A stretch of 18,538 nt of DNA, from assembly GCA_900769075.1 (NCBI GenBank), contig CAAGFE010000027.1, forward strand, positions 1-18,538, written 5' to 3'. The notes below the pieces were generated by a model. It was not told the DNA's origin and searched no databases. It saw only the letters and a program-made list of their open reading frames with translations. Both the position numbers and the translations under genes were made by a program. Source of the DNA: Clostridia bacterium. GTDB taxonomy: Bacteria; Bacillota; Clostridia; Christensenellales; Aristaeellaceae. Below, piece by piece: positions 7,513-15,205 of this stretch. Position 1 is the first letter of the stretch; each line of letters starts with the position of its first letter.

Positions 7513-8553
7513 ATGGACATCAAAAAGATCCTGTCCGAATCCACGTCCACCCTGGGCGTGTCGGGCCAGGAAGAATGCGTTGCCGCGTACTTCGCTGATC
7601 AGTTCCGTCCCTATGTGGACGAGGTGACGGTGGACAGTATGTTCAACGTGATCGCCCACAGGCAGGGGACGGGCCCCAGGGTGATGCTCTGTGCCCATCT
7701 GGACGAGATTGCGCTGATGGTCACCCACATCGAGGATGACGGCAGCGTGCGCTTTTCCAATGTGGGCGGCGTGGATCCCCGCATTCTGCCCGGTTCCCGC
7801 GTGTGGGTGCATGGGCGCAGCGGCAAGCTCTTCGGCACCATCGGTGCGCTGCCGCCCCATCTGATGAACGCGGAGGACCGCGCGAACAATTACAAGATGG
7901 AAAACCTGCACATCGACCTGGGCATGAGCGCGGAAAGCGTCAAGGCCCAGGTACGCGTGGGCGATCCGGTCACCTTCAACGCATCCCTGACCGAGCTGGG
8001 CAACGGGCAGGTGACCGGCAAATCCCTGGATGACCGCAGCTGCATCGCCATCATGCTGCGGGCGGCGGAGCGGCTCCAGCGCATGAAATGCGACGCGGAT
8101 GTTTACTTTGTCTGCTCGGGTCAGGAGGAAACCGGCGGACGGGGCGCCAGGACGTCTGCCTTCGCGGTGGCGCCGGATCTGGCGGTGGTGCTGGATGTGG
8201 ATTTCGCCCTCACCCCCGGCTGCGGCCCCGATGTCGCCCAGCCCCTGGACGCCCCGGTCGTCACCCACGGCCCCTTCATTCAGCCCAAGCTGAATCAGCG
8301 CCTGATCGAATGTGCCAAGGCCCATCATGTGAAGATCAGCCAGAACGTGGCGGCCCGTTCCACCGGCACCGATGCGGATGACATCAACAACACCCGCGGC
8401 GGTGTGCCGACCGTGATGATCTCCCTGCCGCTGAAGTATATGCATACCTCGGTGGAAACCATCTCTCTGGATACCCTCGAAGAAGCCGCGCGCCTGCTGG
8501 CCCATTTCGTCAGCGAGCTGGACGCGAGTTGGGAGGATGACCTGTGGATCTGA
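7513..8553 (+). CDS. M42-family metallo-aminopeptidase, copy 1
   Basis: A 346-residue cytosolic M42 (TET/glutamyl-aminopeptidase-type) enzyme that removes N-terminal residues from peptides using two metal ions. All expected ligands and catalytic residues are visible: His62 in AHLDE, the bridging Asp173 in SLDDR, the catalytic/ligand pair Glu205-Glu206 in GQEE, Asp228 in VLDVD, and His311 in KYMHT. The PDZ-like dimerisation insert occupies about residues 68-165. The reading frame extends upstream to 7363, but ATG 7513 has AAGGAGG 6 bases upstream and lies after the predicted transcription start. It is the first gene of a three-gene M42 run, and its stop overlaps the next start by 10 bases. Specificity (acidic, neutral or basic residues) cannot be read from the sequence. 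The C-terminal DASWEDDLWI is an unusual acidic/aromatic tail. Confidence 0.92.
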   Translation: MDIKKILSESTSTLGVSGQEECVAAYFADQFRPYVDEVTVDSMFNVIAHRQGTGPRVMLCAHLDEIALMVTHIEDDGSVRFSNVGGVDPRILPGSRVWVHGRSGKLFGTIGALPPHLMNAEDRANNYKMENLHIDLGMSAESVKAQVRVGDPVTFNASLTELGNGQVTGKSLDDRSCIAIMLRAAERLQRMKCDADVYFVCSGQEETGGRGARTSAFAVAPDLAVVLDVDFALTPGCGPDVAQPLDAPVVTHGPFIQPKLNQRLIECAKAHHVKISQNVAARSTGTDADDINNTRGGVPTVMISLPLKYMHTSVETISLDTLEEAARLLAHFVSELDASWEDDLWI

Positions 8554-9554
8554 AAACATTGACTGAAATCAACGCCCCTTCGGGCCATGAGCAGGCCATC
8601 CGCCGCGCGCTCCTGGAGGAACTCAGGGCGAAGGGACACAAGCCCTATATCGACCGGATGGGCAACGTGATCTGCGTGAAGGAAGGCAAGGGCCCGGCGC
8701 CCCGCAAGCGCGTGCTGGTCGCCGCCCATATGGACGAGGTCGGCCTGATCGTCACCGGTCATGCGGAGGGCGGCTTCCTGAAGGTGAACCAGGCCGGCGG
8801 CGTGGATCCCCGCGTGCTGATCTCCAAGCGCGTGCTGGTGGGCGACGCTGGCATCCCTGGCGTGATCGGCGCGGTGGCGATTCATCTCCAGTCCCCGGCG
8901 GATCGTGCCCGGGTGATGGGCTACAAGGACATCACCGTGGACATCGGCGCGAATGATAAGAAGGATGCCGAGCAGAAGGCCCCCATCGGCACCTACATCA
9001 GCTTTGATACGCCCTATGTGGAATATGGTGAGGGCTATGCCTGCGCCAAGGCCTTTGATGACCGCGTGGGCTGCTGGAGCATCCTGCGATTGCTGGAGGA
9101 GGACCTGAACTGCGACCTGATTGCGGCCTTTACCTCCGAGGAAGAGGTCGGCTGCCGCGGCGCCGCCGGTGCTGCGTTCACCCAGGAGCCGGATATCGGC
9201 ATCATCCTGGAGGGCACCACCTGCAACAACCTGGGCAATGTGCCCGAGGTGTCCCAGGTGTGCAAGACCGGCGAGGGCGTGGCGGTGTCCTTCATGGACG
9301 GCGCGTCCATCGCCAACCGGGAGCTGTTCCGCAAGGCGCTGCAGGTGGCGGAGAAGGAAGGCATCCCCCATCAGGTGAAGTCCTCCGTGTCCGGCGGCAA
9401 CGACGGCGGCGCCGTGCAGCGCGCCCGGGAAGGCGTGCCGGTGGTGGTGCTGAGCGTGCCCTGCCGCTACATCCACAGCCCGTCCACCGTGATTAAGCTG
9501 TCCGACGCGGAGAGTCAGTTTGAACTGTGCAAAGCGCTGCTCAATGTGCTGTAA
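8544..9554 (+). CDS. M42-family metallo-aminopeptidase, copy 2
   Basis: A 336-residue M42 peptidase, complete in active-site residues: His62 in AHMDE, Asp172 in AFDDR, Glu200-Glu201 in SEEEVG, Glu223 in ILEGT (Glu where copies 1 and 3 have Asp) and His311 in RYIHS. The start is a GTG inside the end of copy 1 (10-base overlap) with GGGAGGA 6 bases upstream, so translational coupling to copy 1 is likely. The Glu at the third ligand position and the longer SEEEVGCRGAAGA region separate it from copy 1, so the tandem genes are old paralogues rather than a recent duplication. M42 enzymes assemble as dodecameric tetrahedra, and co-translated paralogues could co-assemble. Confidence 0.92.
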   Translation: MDLKTLTEINAPSGHEQAIRRALLEELRAKGHKPYIDRMGNVICVKEGKGPAPRKRVLVAAHMDEVGLIVTGHAEGGFLKVNQAGGVDPRVLISKRVLVGDAGIPGVIGAVAIHLQSPADRARVMGYKDITVDIGANDKKDAEQKAPIGTYISFDTPYVEYGEGYACAKAFDDRVGCWSILRLLEEDLNCDLIAAFTSEEEVGCRGAAGAAFTQEPDIGIILEGTTCNNLGNVPEVSQVCKTGEGVAVSFMDGASIANRELFRKALQVAEKEGIPHQVKSSVSGGNDGGAVQRAREGVPVVVLSVPCRYIHSPSTVIKLSDAESQFELCKALLNVL

Positions 9555-9570
9555 TAAGGAGAAGATAATT

Positions 9571-10551
9571 ATGTTTGATCTGCTGAAGAAGCTGCTCTCT
9601 CCCGTTGCCCCCTCCGGCCTGGAAACGCCCGTGGCGGATGTGATCCGGGAGGAAATCGCGGCATATGTCGATACCATCGAGGTGGACGCGCTGGGCAACC
9701 TGATCGCCACCAAGCTGGGCAAGGCGGAGAATCCCCGCAAGGTGATGCTTTCCGCCCATATGGATCACATCGGCTATATCGTCACCGGCATTGAGAAGGA
9801 AGGCTTTCTCCGGGTGACCAATGTGGGCGGCATCGGCATCAACAACAGCTATAACCGCCATGTGGTGTTCCCCAACGGCGTGCATGGCGTGGTCGTGGCC
9901 CAGCCCGTGAGCGGTCAGCCCGCGCTGAAGGACCTCTTCGTTGATATCGGCGCCCAGGACAAGGACGACGCGAAGAAGATGGTTCAGCTGGGCGACGTGT
10001 GCGTTTACGCCAACGATTGCTTCCGCCTGGGCGAGCACCGCGTGTCCGCGCCCGCGATGGATGACCGCTGCGCCTGCGCGCTGCTGGTGAAGCTGCTGCA
10101 GACCGTGGGCGAGACCCAGGATACCATCATTGCGGTGTTCTCCGTGCAGGAGGAGGTCGGCTGCCGCGGCGCGAAGGTGGCGTCCTTCGCCAAGGCGCCC
10201 GACGTGGGCATTGCCCTGGACGTGACCGGCTGGGGCGATACCCCCGGCGTGACCCAGCCCGAAATCAAGCTGGGCGAGGGCATCGCTGTGAAGGTGATGG
10301 ATCGCGGCAGCATTTCCAATCCTGCCCTGCGGGAAGCGCTGATTGCTGCCGGCGAGAAGGCCGGCGTCAAGACCCAGCGCGAAGTCCTGCCCTATGGCGG
10401 AACCGATGCGTCCGCCATGCAGACCAGCCGCGGTGGCATCCCGGTGTGCACGATTTCGATTCCCTGCCGCTATGTCCACAGCGCCTGCGAAGTGATCGAC
10501 ATGCGGGATATGGACGCCGGGTTGAAGCTGCTCCAGACCTATTTCAAGTAA
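9571..10551 (+). CDS. M42-family metallo-aminopeptidase, copy 3
   Basis: A 326-residue M42 peptidase with His63 in AHMDH, Asp164 in AMDDR, Glu194-Glu195 in QEEVGCRG, Asp217 in ALDVTG and His303 in RYVHS, so it is predicted active. The residue after the first metal-ligand motif is His instead of the Glu seen in copies 1 and 2 (AHMDHIG versus AHMDE). ATG 9571 lies 16 bases after the stop of copy 2, with AAGGAG 9 bases upstream; the longer frame from 9520 inside copy 2 has no such support. All three copies share the YPC-like PCRY-(I/V)-HS block only in copies 2 and 3, which makes those two the closer pair. Role: cytosolic peptide turnover, probably as a TET complex. Confidence 0.92.
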   Translation: MFDLLKKLLSPVAPSGLETPVADVIREEIAAYVDTIEVDALGNLIATKLGKAENPRKVMLSAHMDHIGYIVTGIEKEGFLRVTNVGGIGINNSYNRHVVFPNGVHGVVVAQPVSGQPALKDLFVDIGAQDKDDAKKMVQLGDVCVYANDCFRLGEHRVSAPAMDDRCACALLVKLLQTVGETQDTIIAVFSVQEEVGCRGAKVASFAKAPDVGIALDVTGWGDTPGVTQPEIKLGEGIAVKVMDRGSISNPALREALIAAGEKAGVKTQREVLPYGGTDASAMQTSRGGIPVCTISIPCRYVHSACEVIDMRDMDAGLKLLQTYFK

Positions 10552-10582
10552 GCGCCCCGATATCTCCCAAGGAACCCATCGG

Positions 10583-10664
10583 GCGGGGAGGAGCCACGCC
10601 GCTTCTCCCCGCTGTTTGTTGGGGAAACAAAACGGCCCAATGCGCTTTGCTTCCCCAGCAAACA
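10583..10664 (+). terminator. Two adjacent hairpins after the M42 operon, possible terminator
   Basis: The 156-base gap between the M42 run and the membrane-protein gene is full of structure. An 8-bp perfect stem (10583-10590 with 10605-10612) is followed by TGTTTGTT, a modest terminator-like tail. Immediately after it lies a 14-bp stem (10613-10626 with 10651-10664, one G-U pair) with a 24-base loop. CTCCCC of the first hairpin could instead pair with GGGGAA of the second, so the two folds can compete. A shorter bulged stem (10553-10561 with 10578-10585) precedes them. No T-box or known riboswitch consensus was recognised. Confidence 0.45.
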
Positions 10665-10707
10665 CAAATGACGAGAATCCCTGAACTGACCATTGGAGGT
10701 CATCCTG

Positions 10708-12684
10708 ATGATCGCATGCCTGTACCTGGCCGCGTACATCCTCGGCGGACTTGCCATCGTCCGCTTCCTGCTGCCGCGCAGGTCCGTGCTGACCCGCGTC
10801 TGGCTTGGCCTGTCCCTTGGTCTGCTGCTGATGATGTGGCTGCCGGCCCTGATGGCTTTCGCGGTGAAGTTCTCCGTCACCGGGCACCTGCTGGCGCTTA
10901 TTCCCCTGGCCGGGATCACCGCCGCGGCGTACTTCGTGCGGGATCGCCGGCCCGTCCGCACCTGGGACGAGGGGGAAACCCGCCTGGGGCTCCAGATGCT
11001 CATCGTCGTGCTGCCGCTGACGCTGCTCTCCGGCTACCTGCAGTACACCCACAATGTCCGGGTGATGGAGGACGGCTCCTGGTGGGTCGGGCAATCCACC
11101 TACGGCGACCTGGCGATGCACATGAGCTTTGTCACCTCGCTGAAGAACGCTGCCTTCCCGCCGGATTATTCGATTTTTCCCGGCATGCAGCTGTCCTACC
11201 CCTTCCTGACGGACAGCCTGAGCACCACGTTTACCCTCTTCGGGTGGAGATTGCAGGCGGCCCTGTCCGTGCCCGGCACGCTGATGATGGCCCTGTGCTA
11301 TATGGGCGTGATGATCTTTGCCCGGGAGATGACCATCGGGCGCAGGACGGTCATCCTGGCAGCGCTGCTGTTCTTCCTCAACGGCGGCTTGGGCTTCCTC
11401 TACGATTTCGACCTAGCGGGCGGCACGGAGGCCGATGGCACGCTCACCCTCTGGACGCGCATCGAAAGCATCCTCCAGGGCTATTACACCACCCCCACCA
11501 ACCAGCCCATCCCCAACAACCTGCGCTGGTCAAACGTGATTGCGGATCTGATGCTGCCCCAGCGGACGCTGCTGGGCGGCTGGTGCATGGTGATCCCCTG
11601 CTTCTACCTGCTGTTCACCACCTTTACCGGGGAAAGGCGGGAAGAGAAGAATCTCCGCCCGGTGATTTTGCTGGGCCTCTGGGGCGGCGCGCTGCCGCTG
11701 ATCCATACCCACTCCTTCGTGGCGCTGGCCTTGTGTTCCCTGGGCCTGTTGATGTATGATCTGCTCCATGCGCAGGATCGCCTGGAAAGGCTGGGCTGGT
11801 ACGCGCTCTATGGCGGCATCGCCTGCGTGCTGTCGGTGCCCCAGCTGTTTGGGTTTACCTTCCGCCAGGTGTTCCAGGAGGAGATGCAGGGCGCAAGCAA
11901 TTCCTTCATCGAGTTCTGGTTCAACTGGGTCAATACGACGGATGGGCGCTTCTCCGGCATGATCGACGGCTACGGCTGGTTCTATGTGAAGAACATCGGC
12001 CTGCCCTTCCTGATCCTCGTGCTGGCGCTGTTCGAGAGGAATCCGAAGTGGCGGCGGGTGTTTTCAGGTGCGCTGCCCATCATTCTGGCGGGGGAATTCA
12101 TCCGCTTCCAGCCGAATATCTACGATAACAATAAGCTCCTGTACCTGGCGTGGCTGCTGTGCTGCATGATCGTGGCGGATTGGTGCGCCATGCTCTGGCG
12201 GAAGCTGAAGGGCCTGCGGGCCCGCCCGGTGATCGCGGCGCTGGCGGCGGTGACCTTCTTCCTCTCGGCGGGGCTGACGCTGTGGCGCGAGGCTGTCAGC
12301 GAATACCAGGCTTTTTCCGCCAACGCGGTGGCGATCGGGGAATATGCCCGGGACAACACCGAGGAGGACGCCACCTTCCTCACCGGCGTGCACCATCTGA
12401 ACCCCATTGCCTCCATTGCGGGGCGGGACATCGTCTGCGGGCCGGATCTGTGGCTGTATTACCACGGGCTGGATACCACCGGGCGCAAGACGGACATCCG
12501 CACCTTCTACGCCGACCCGGAAAATCATACGGACGTGCTGGAAAAGTATGGCGTGGACTATATCCTCGTGTCCAGCTACGAACGCAGCGACTATGCGATT
12601 GACTACGACGGCCTGGCGAAGATTGCCGATGCGGTCTATACCAACCGGGAGGGCACGATCTACCGGGTCAGGGAGGGCGAGTGA
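10708..12684 (+). CDS. Polytopic membrane protein, GT-C glycosyltransferase-like
   Basis: A 658-residue protein with roughly 12-14 hydrophobic helices and a soluble C-terminal region (about 545-658). After an early loop it has YGDLAMH (132-138), where Asp134 and His138 match the acidic/His pattern at the first extracytoplasmic loop of GT-C-fold enzymes that use lipid-linked sugars. The C-terminal portion, with GEYARDNTEEDATFLTG and EKYGVDYILVSSYE, resembles the tails of such membrane mannosyltransferase-like proteins. Predicted role: transfer of a sugar from a polyprenyl carrier to an envelope component. ATG 10708 is chosen over the TTG at 10693 because GGAGGT sits 7 bases before it. It ends 1 base into the next gene, so coupling is expected. 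The GT-C fold is inferred, and the substrate is unknown. Confidence 0.7.
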   Translation: MIACLYLAAYILGGLAIVRFLLPRRSVLTRVWLGLSLGLLLMMWLPALMAFAVKFSVTGHLLALIPLAGITAAAYFVRDRRPVRTWDEGETRLGLQMLIVVLPLTLLSGYLQYTHNVRVMEDGSWWVGQSTYGDLAMHMSFVTSLKNAAFPPDYSIFPGMQLSYPFLTDSLSTTFTLFGWRLQAALSVPGTLMMALCYMGVMIFAREMTIGRRTVILAALLFFLNGGLGFLYDFDLAGGTEADGTLTLWTRIESILQGYYTTPTNQPIPNNLRWSNVIADLMLPQRTLLGGWCMVIPCFYLLFTTFTGERREEKNLRPVILLGLWGGALPLIHTHSFVALALCSLGLLMYDLLHAQDRLERLGWYALYGGIACVLSVPQLFGFTFRQVFQEEMQGASNSFIEFWFNWVNTTDGRFSGMIDGYGWFYVKNIGLPFLILVLALFERNPKWRRVFSGALPIILAGEFIRFQPNIYDNNKLLYLAWLLCCMIVADWCAMLWRKLKGLRARPVIAALAAVTFFLSAGLTLWREAVSEYQAFSANAVAIGEYARDNTEEDATFLTGVHHLNPIASIAGRDIVCGPDLWLYYHGLDTTGRKTDIRTFYADPENHTDVLEKYGVDYILVSSYERSDYAIDYDGLAKIADAVYTNREGTIYRVREGE

Positions 12685-12905
12685 TGGAGAGGCTGCTGCG
12701 CTATTCCAACGAGCATGACCGGGTCATCCGCCTGATGCTGATGGATGAGGAGGGCAACCTCAGCCAGGTCAATGCGCGGATTCTCCGCTACGACGCGGAG
12801 ACGGTGGACTTCATCACCACCCGCTCCCCCCGAACCGTGACCGTGCCGCGAAAGCACATCCTGGCCATCGACTTCCGCAAGGGGGACGACGGGCAGGTGG
12901 TCTGA
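12684..12905 (+). CDS. Small protein of unknown function (73 aa)
   Basis: A 73-residue protein whose ATG shares one base with the stop of the membrane-protein gene; GGGAGG lies 7 bases before it (a GTG three bases earlier is an alternative start). It is not recognised by motif. It has an alternating strand pattern: VIRLMLMDEEGN, QVNARILRYDAETVDFITT, RTVTVPRKHILAIDF. This looks like a five-stranded small beta-barrel (Sm/SH3-like, similar to an isolated WYL core). It is rich in charged residues (13 Arg/Lys) and has no cysteine, signal peptide or helix-turn-helix. It could bind nucleic acid or a ligand, but this is only a fold-level guess. RarA begins 21 bases later. Confidence 0.72.
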   Translation: MERLLRYSNEHDRVIRLMLMDEEGNLSQVNARILRYDAETVDFITTRSPRTVTVPRKHILAIDFRKGDDGQVV

Positions 12906-12926
12906 CCATGCAAAGGATGTACACAC

Positions 12927-14228
12927 ATGACAGATTTGTTCTCCATGGAGGAAAGCGCTCCCCTGGCTGACCGGATGCGCCCCCGAAATCTGTCCGAGTT
13001 TATCGGGCAGGAGCATCTCGTGGGCCCCGGACGGCTTCTTCGCCGCGCCATTGAGGCGGATCGCCTGACCTCCTCCATTTTCTTCGGCCCGCCGGGCTGC
13101 GGCAAGACCACGCTGGCTTCCATCATCGCCGGCGCGACGAAGGCTGCCTTCGTCCAGCTCAACGCCGTCACCTCCGGCGTTTCCGATGTGCGGGAGGTCA
13201 TCAAGACCGCTCAGGAGCGGCGCACGCTCTACGGTCAGCCGACCTATCTGCTTTTGGACGAGTGCCACCGCTGGTCGAAGGCCCAGTCGGATTCCATTCT
13301 GCCCGCCATCGAGCGGGGCATTATCCGCTTCATCGGCTCCACCACCGAAAACCCCATGATCGCCATGACCCCGGCGATCGTCAGCCGGTGCCGGGTGTTC
13401 CAGTTCCAGCCGCTGAGCGAAAGCCATGTGATCACCGCGATGCGGCGCGCTCTGGCGGACAAGGAGCGGGGCTATGGTTCGCTGAATGTCCGCATGGAGG
13501 AGGATGCGCTGCGCCACATCGCCCGCATTGCCGGCGGTGACACCCGGGCGGCACTGGGCGCGGTGGAGCTGGCGGTGCTCACCACCCCGGCGGACGAAAA
13601 CGGCGTGATCCATGTGGATTTGGCGGTGGCGGAGGAATCCATCCAGAAGCCGATGCTTCGCTGCGACGAGAGCCTGTACTATGACATGCTCAGCGCCTTC
13701 TGCAAGAGCCTGCGCGGCTCGGACAGCGACGCCGCCCTGGCCTGGTTTGCAAGGCTCATTTACGCGGGCGTGGATCCGCGCATCATCTGCCGCCGCATCA
13801 TCGCCCATGCCAGCGAGGACGTGGGCCAGGCGAACCCGATGGTGATGCTCCAGGCCCAGGCGGCGGCCGCGGATCTGGAATTTGTCGGCATGCCCGAAGC
13901 GCGGCTGCCCATCGCCCAGGCCATCATCGCCCTGTGCGAGAGCCCCAAATCCAACGCCGTGTGCATGGCGGTGGATGAGGCCCTTGCGGACGCGGAAAAG
14001 GGCGGCTACGGCCCCGTGCCCGTGCATCTGCGGGACACCCACTACCAGGGGCATGCCCGCATCGGCGCGGGGGATGGGTACAAGTATCCCCATGATTTCC
14101 CCGGGCATTGGGTTCGCCAGGATTACATGCCCCCGGAGGTCAAGGGCAAGAAGTACTACAAGCCCACCGACATGGGGCATGAAGCCACCATTCTCAAGAA
14201 CCAGCAGGCAAGGGAGGGACGGAAATGA
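12927..14228 (+). CDS. Replication-associated recombination protein A (RarA/MgsA)
   Basis: A 433-residue AAA+ ATPase that acts at stalled replication forks and single-strand gaps as a tetramer, related to clamp-loader subunits and eukaryotic WRNIP1. Visible elements are Walker A GPPGCGKT (54-61), Walker B LLLDECHRW (108-116), sensor 1 GSTTENP (137-143), an SRC arginine-finger region (153-155), and the C-terminal MgsA/tetramerisation segment from about 230 with ISEDVGxA-like HASEDVGQANP and the closing YKYPHDFPGHWVRQDYMP block. Length and order are normal. The Walker B motif reads DECHRW instead of the common DEIHRF, a conservative change. The ATG at 12927 has only a weak AAAGGA site. It overlaps the downstream kinase gene by four bases. 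Confidence 0.96.
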   Translation: MTDLFSMEESAPLADRMRPRNLSEFIGQEHLVGPGRLLRRAIEADRLTSSIFFGPPGCGKTTLASIIAGATKAAFVQLNAVTSGVSDVREVIKTAQERRTLYGQPTYLLLDECHRWSKAQSDSILPAIERGIIRFIGSTTENPMIAMTPAIVSRCRVFQFQPLSESHVITAMRRALADKERGYGSLNVRMEEDALRHIARIAGGDTRAALGAVELAVLTTPADENGVIHVDLAVAEESIQKPMLRCDESLYYDMLSAFCKSLRGSDSDAALAWFARLIYAGVDPRIICRRIIAHASEDVGQANPMVMLQAQAAAADLEFVGMPEARLPIAQAIIALCESPKSNAVCMAVDEALADAEKGGYGPVPVHLRDTHYQGHARIGAGDGYKYPHDFPGHWVRQDYMPPEVKGKKYYKPTDMGHEATILKNQQAREGRK

Positions 14229-15127
14229 AGCTGCTTCAAAAGCCGGGGAAAAATCTTTCCGTCCGCAAGGCTACGAACTATGCCATTGTCATCAACGCCC
14301 TGCAGATTGGGCTGATCCTGGTGATGCTGGGCGCGATCATCATTTCCCCGGAGATCGACACCAGCTACAAGCTGCTGATGGCGCTGACCATCGTGGCGTC
14401 CCTGGTGATCATCTGGGGCGCGATTGTGGATATCAGCGACGCCTTGCAGACCCGCAGGCTCCTCACCCAGCTGGATGATATGGACGATACCATCGACGCG
14501 ATGAGCCAGTTCAACAACACCCTGCGCGCCCAGCGCCATGACTTCCTCAACCACCTGCAGGTGGTGTACAGCCTGATCGAGATGGCGGAATACCACGAAG
14601 CCAACGAGTACATCGAGCAGGTGTACGGGCAGATCACCGCCGTCAGCCGGGTGATGAAGACCGCCAATCCCGCGGTGAACGCCCTGCTCCAGGTGAAGGT
14701 GGCCGCCTGCGAGAAGGCGGGCGTGAAGGTGGATGTGTCCATCACCTCCAAGTGGGAGACGCTGGAAGCCACCATGCCCGACTGGGAGATGTGCAAGGTG
14801 CTTTCCAATCTGATTGACAACGCCATCGACGCGATGGAGAAGCTCCCGGAGAAAAAGCGCCGCCTGTCCATTACCCTGGGGGAGAACGTCAAGCAGCATA
14901 CCTTCCGGGTGGAAAACACGGGCGAGATGATCCCCGAGGGGATCAGGGAGCGCATGTTCATCCCCGGCTTCACCACCAAGGGGGAGGGCCATGGGATGGG
15001 CCTGCATATCGTCCGCCGGACGCTCCAGGAGCGGGGCGGGGATATCGCTGTGGAGAGCGACGAACAGAAAACGGTTTTCAGCGGCTATGTGCCCAAGTGG
15101 ACGCAAGCCCTGAATGAAGGAAAATAA
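14225..15127 (+). CDS. Spo0B-type membrane histidine kinase without an adjacent regulator
   Basis: A 300-residue sensor kinase. Two helices (about 18-40 and 49-68) anchor it with almost no extracytoplasmic loop, so it likely senses a membrane or cytoplasmic cue. A short linker leads to a Spo0B-type dimerisation helix with QRHDFLNHLQ (103-112), His105 being the phospho-acceptor. The GHKL ATPase part has an N-box NLIDNAIDA (195-203), a VENTGEMIPE segment (229-238), PGFTTKG (247-253) and the G-box GEGHGMGL (253-260), so catalysis looks intact. The start ATG overlaps the rarA stop (ATGA), with GGGAGGG 6 bases upstream, indicating coupling. No response regulator lies within the window, so its partner is elsewhere or the kinase feeds a phosphorelay. 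The pairing with rarA is unusual and may just reflect compact genomes. Confidence 0.88.
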   Translation: MKLLQKPGKNLSVRKATNYAIVINALQIGLILVMLGAIIISPEIDTSYKLLMALTIVASLVIIWGAIVDISDALQTRRLLTQLDDMDDTIDAMSQFNNTLRAQRHDFLNHLQVVYSLIEMAEYHEANEYIEQVYGQITAVSRVMKTANPAVNALLQVKVAACEKAGVKVDVSITSKWETLEATMPDWEMCKVLSNLIDNAIDAMEKLPEKKRRLSITLGENVKQHTFRVENTGEMIPEGIRERMFIPGFTTKGEGHGMGLHIVRRTLQERGGDIAVESDEQKTVFSGYVPKWTQALNEGK

Positions 15128-15141
15128 TGCGGCGAAACCCC

Positions 15142-15173
15142 TTGACTCTCCCCATAGGGGGAGATGATAGAAT
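15142..15173 (+). promoter_or_regulatory. MerR-type promoter with 20-bp spacer and dyad operator
   Basis: TTGACT (15142-15147) and TAGAAT (15168-15173) are 20 bp apart, too long for normal promoter use and characteristic of promoters activated by MerR-family proteins that untwist the spacer. Inside the spacer lies a perfect dyad, TCTCCCC-ATAG-GGGGAGA (15147-15164), the expected operator position and composition for BmrR/TipA-like regulators. The downstream gene is a MerR-family regulator, so autoregulation is strongly suggested. Confidence 0.85.
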
Positions 15174-15205
15174 CCTCCTTGTCGGGCTGCGCAAGGAGGA
15201 TTTTT
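15171..15205 (+). terminator. Terminator of the rarA-kinase unit, overlapping the merR -10
   Basis: A perfect 11-bp stem (15171-15181 with 15192-15202) and a 10-base loop, followed by a T run ending at 15205. It lies 44 bases after the kinase stop codon. Its 5' arm covers the last bases of the merR -10 and the predicted start site, so transcripts begun at the merR promoter should lack most of that arm and escape termination. Confidence 0.8.

Noticed and set aside
7513..10551. Recent duplication or assembly error producing three M42 copies
   Set aside because: The copies differ throughout, including around metal ligands, have different lengths and individual ribosome-binding sites, so they are old paralogues.
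10552..10707. T-box or known riboswitch before the membrane-protein gene
   Set aside because: No T-box sequence, specifier loop or terminator/antiterminator consensus was recognised; only generic competing hairpins are visible.
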